Source: Tetradesmus obliquus (taxonomy: Eukaryota; Chlorophyta; Chlorophyceae; Sphaeropleales; Scenedesmaceae). From it: a DNA stretch of 64,000 nucleotides. The stretch lies in the NCBI GenBank assembly GCA_030272155.1, contig CP126194.1:5013501-5077500 (forward strand), read 5' to 3'. The notes beneath the pieces are model-generated. The model was not told the origin of the DNA, searched no databases, and was given only the letters and a program-made list of their open reading frames with translations. A program made the translations under genes and the position numbers. This document shows positions 63,127 through 64,000 of this stretch, piece by piece. The stretch's first letter is position 1. Each line of letters starts with the position of its first letter.

Positions 63127-64000
63127 GCAGGAAAGCAGCGGAAAGTGAGCACACATAGATCTACGAACGCGCTTGTCCAGTGTATGTAACACGTCGTGAC
63201 GCCACAGGCAGCATCAATGCAACATGATGTATTTCTGCTTGCAGCATAGAATCAGCGAAGGCAGGCTGCACCAACGTCACCCCAGCCCAATTAAAAGGCT
63301 GCAAAAAAAAGACAGCAGTAGGCTATGAACCAGCAGCACAGTAACCATTACTGGGTTGAACCCGGCAGGGACACAAGCAAGCAAATGGAGAGGCCCGCCA
63401 ATCCACAACTAGGAGAGTGCCATGCATATCATGGCCGACAGGGCCTGCTTCACCGGCTGGCACAGCAGCAGCGCCAGCAGCAGCCTACCAGCTGAGGGTT
63501 TGCGCCGTAGCGCCGCTCAAAGGCCTGCCAGAATGCATCCGCTTCCAGCGTGTGCAGGCGCGTGGCGTCCAGGTCATGCTCAGCGCCATGCAGCGCAGCC
63601 GCCCTGCAGTGCGGCACAGCAGAGTCATCAGGCGGTGGGGGGGTCTTGGTGGTCTACCCCTCACCAATAGAGAGGCAATAATAGTCGTAGTTTCCGCTCC
63701 GTTACGGGGCGCGGTTGCCAATGCCGATTATATGGCTTACAAGAAGACTATTATCATTAGCAGAGTCATCACGCATGAACAACTTCAAATGACTTGTGTT
63801 TGAACTGCCGTTCCAGCCTCTGGTGGAGAACACTGCCGCTGCTGACCTGTGCGCCGCCAAGCAACATATGCATTTGCAGCGAAAGGGCGGGTAGAACCAC
63901 AGCGCTGCCATTGTGAGGCGCACCAGCCACCTGCAAGGCTGGTTCAGCTGCATCTTGCAACATCAGCCTGCCAAGGCTTTTGTCACTTTTCTGAACATCC
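62254..64000 (-). CDS. Thioesterase-like alpha/beta hydrolase, 3' part
   Basis: The 3' exons of a minus-strand gene that continues past the right edge. Exons seen: 63603-63489, 63077-63006, 62726-62646, 62385-62254, all phase 0 at their junctions. The order ATRLHTLEADAFWQAFERRY, FVYPVLKDDFTLVETYK, VPITAIGARLDNRYTAP, VSAWQQHTTAALQEVW, LEGLGHNYIAD is that of type II / acyl-ACP thioesterases: the lid region, 'P.L..DF.L.E.Y', the strand before the catalytic Asp, 'W...T', and the catalytic-His 'G.GH.Y'. The nucleophile (GHSMG-type) must lie beyond 64000. A further exon at about 63930-63843 is likely: one frame ends phase-correct but reads oddly, another reads LQMHMLLGGAQ but is off phase. A CAG/CTG run lies before the 63077 acceptor. 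Confidence 0.7.
63091..63124 (-). repeat. CTG run upstream of a thioesterase exon
   Basis: In transcript sense about 11 CTG units, ending 14 bases before the acceptor at 63077. Confidence 0.9.

Overview
The window is nuclear DNA of a green alga, most likely a chlorophycean. The evidence is GT-AG split genes with many short exons, the green-algal poly(A) signal TGTAA behind several genes, a plastid-type uroporphyrinogen decarboxylase, plant/algal forms of GCP4 and of a calcineurin-like membrane phosphoesterase, and a kinesin-9 whose closest match I recognise is Chlamydomonas KLP1. CAG/CTG triplet runs are everywhere, in exons and introns. I cannot name the genus. Nothing points to a mobile element, virus, CRISPR array, rRNA or tRNA gene.

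Layout, left to right: a partial minus-strand exon (possible 2OG-Fe(II) oxygenase) at 1-69; deoxyhypusine synthase (+, 1194-4406); GCP4 (-, 5746-11539) divergent from TRM6 (+, 11942-15466); UROD (+, 15944-19460); a secreted inhibitor-I9-like protein (+, 19919-21412); a minisatellite and about 2.4 kb without recognisable genes; a very large membrane metallophosphoesterase (-, 23790-35982, 18 exons, 2194 codons); an SLC35F6-like transporter (-, 36945-40761); a LITAF-domain protein (-, 42269-43402) divergent from an F-box/LRR gene (+, 43807-46664); an FBXO31-like F-box gene (+, 47647-50314); a frameshifted F-box/LRR pseudogene (-, 51527-53127); kinesin-9/KLP1 (-, 53970-58682); ADAT1 (-, 59143-61287) divergent from SF3B5 (+, 61586-61855); and the 3' part of a thioesterase-like hydrolase (-, 62254 to beyond 64000). 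Every complete multi-exon model was assembled by hand from homology plus splice sites; intron phases match at each junction and each total length is a multiple of three.

The genes are mostly unrelated housekeeping functions (translation-factor and tRNA modification, microtubule nucleation, heme/chlorophyll synthesis, splicing, transport); I see no operon-like pathway. TRM6 and ADAT1 both modify tRNA, and GCP4 and KLP1 both belong to microtubule biology, but this may be chance.

The most unusual signal is structural. At twelve exon-intron boundaries or exon ends, in five genes and one partial gene, a stretch containing the exon edge and its splice site is present again in the neighbouring intron or flank as one to three decayed tandem copies. 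The offset is usually 93-161 bp (one case 230). Most copies keep the AG or GT and many keep the reading frame. Two copies in UROD are exact 45-nt, phase-0, AG/GT-framed blocks that could be spliced as cassette exons.
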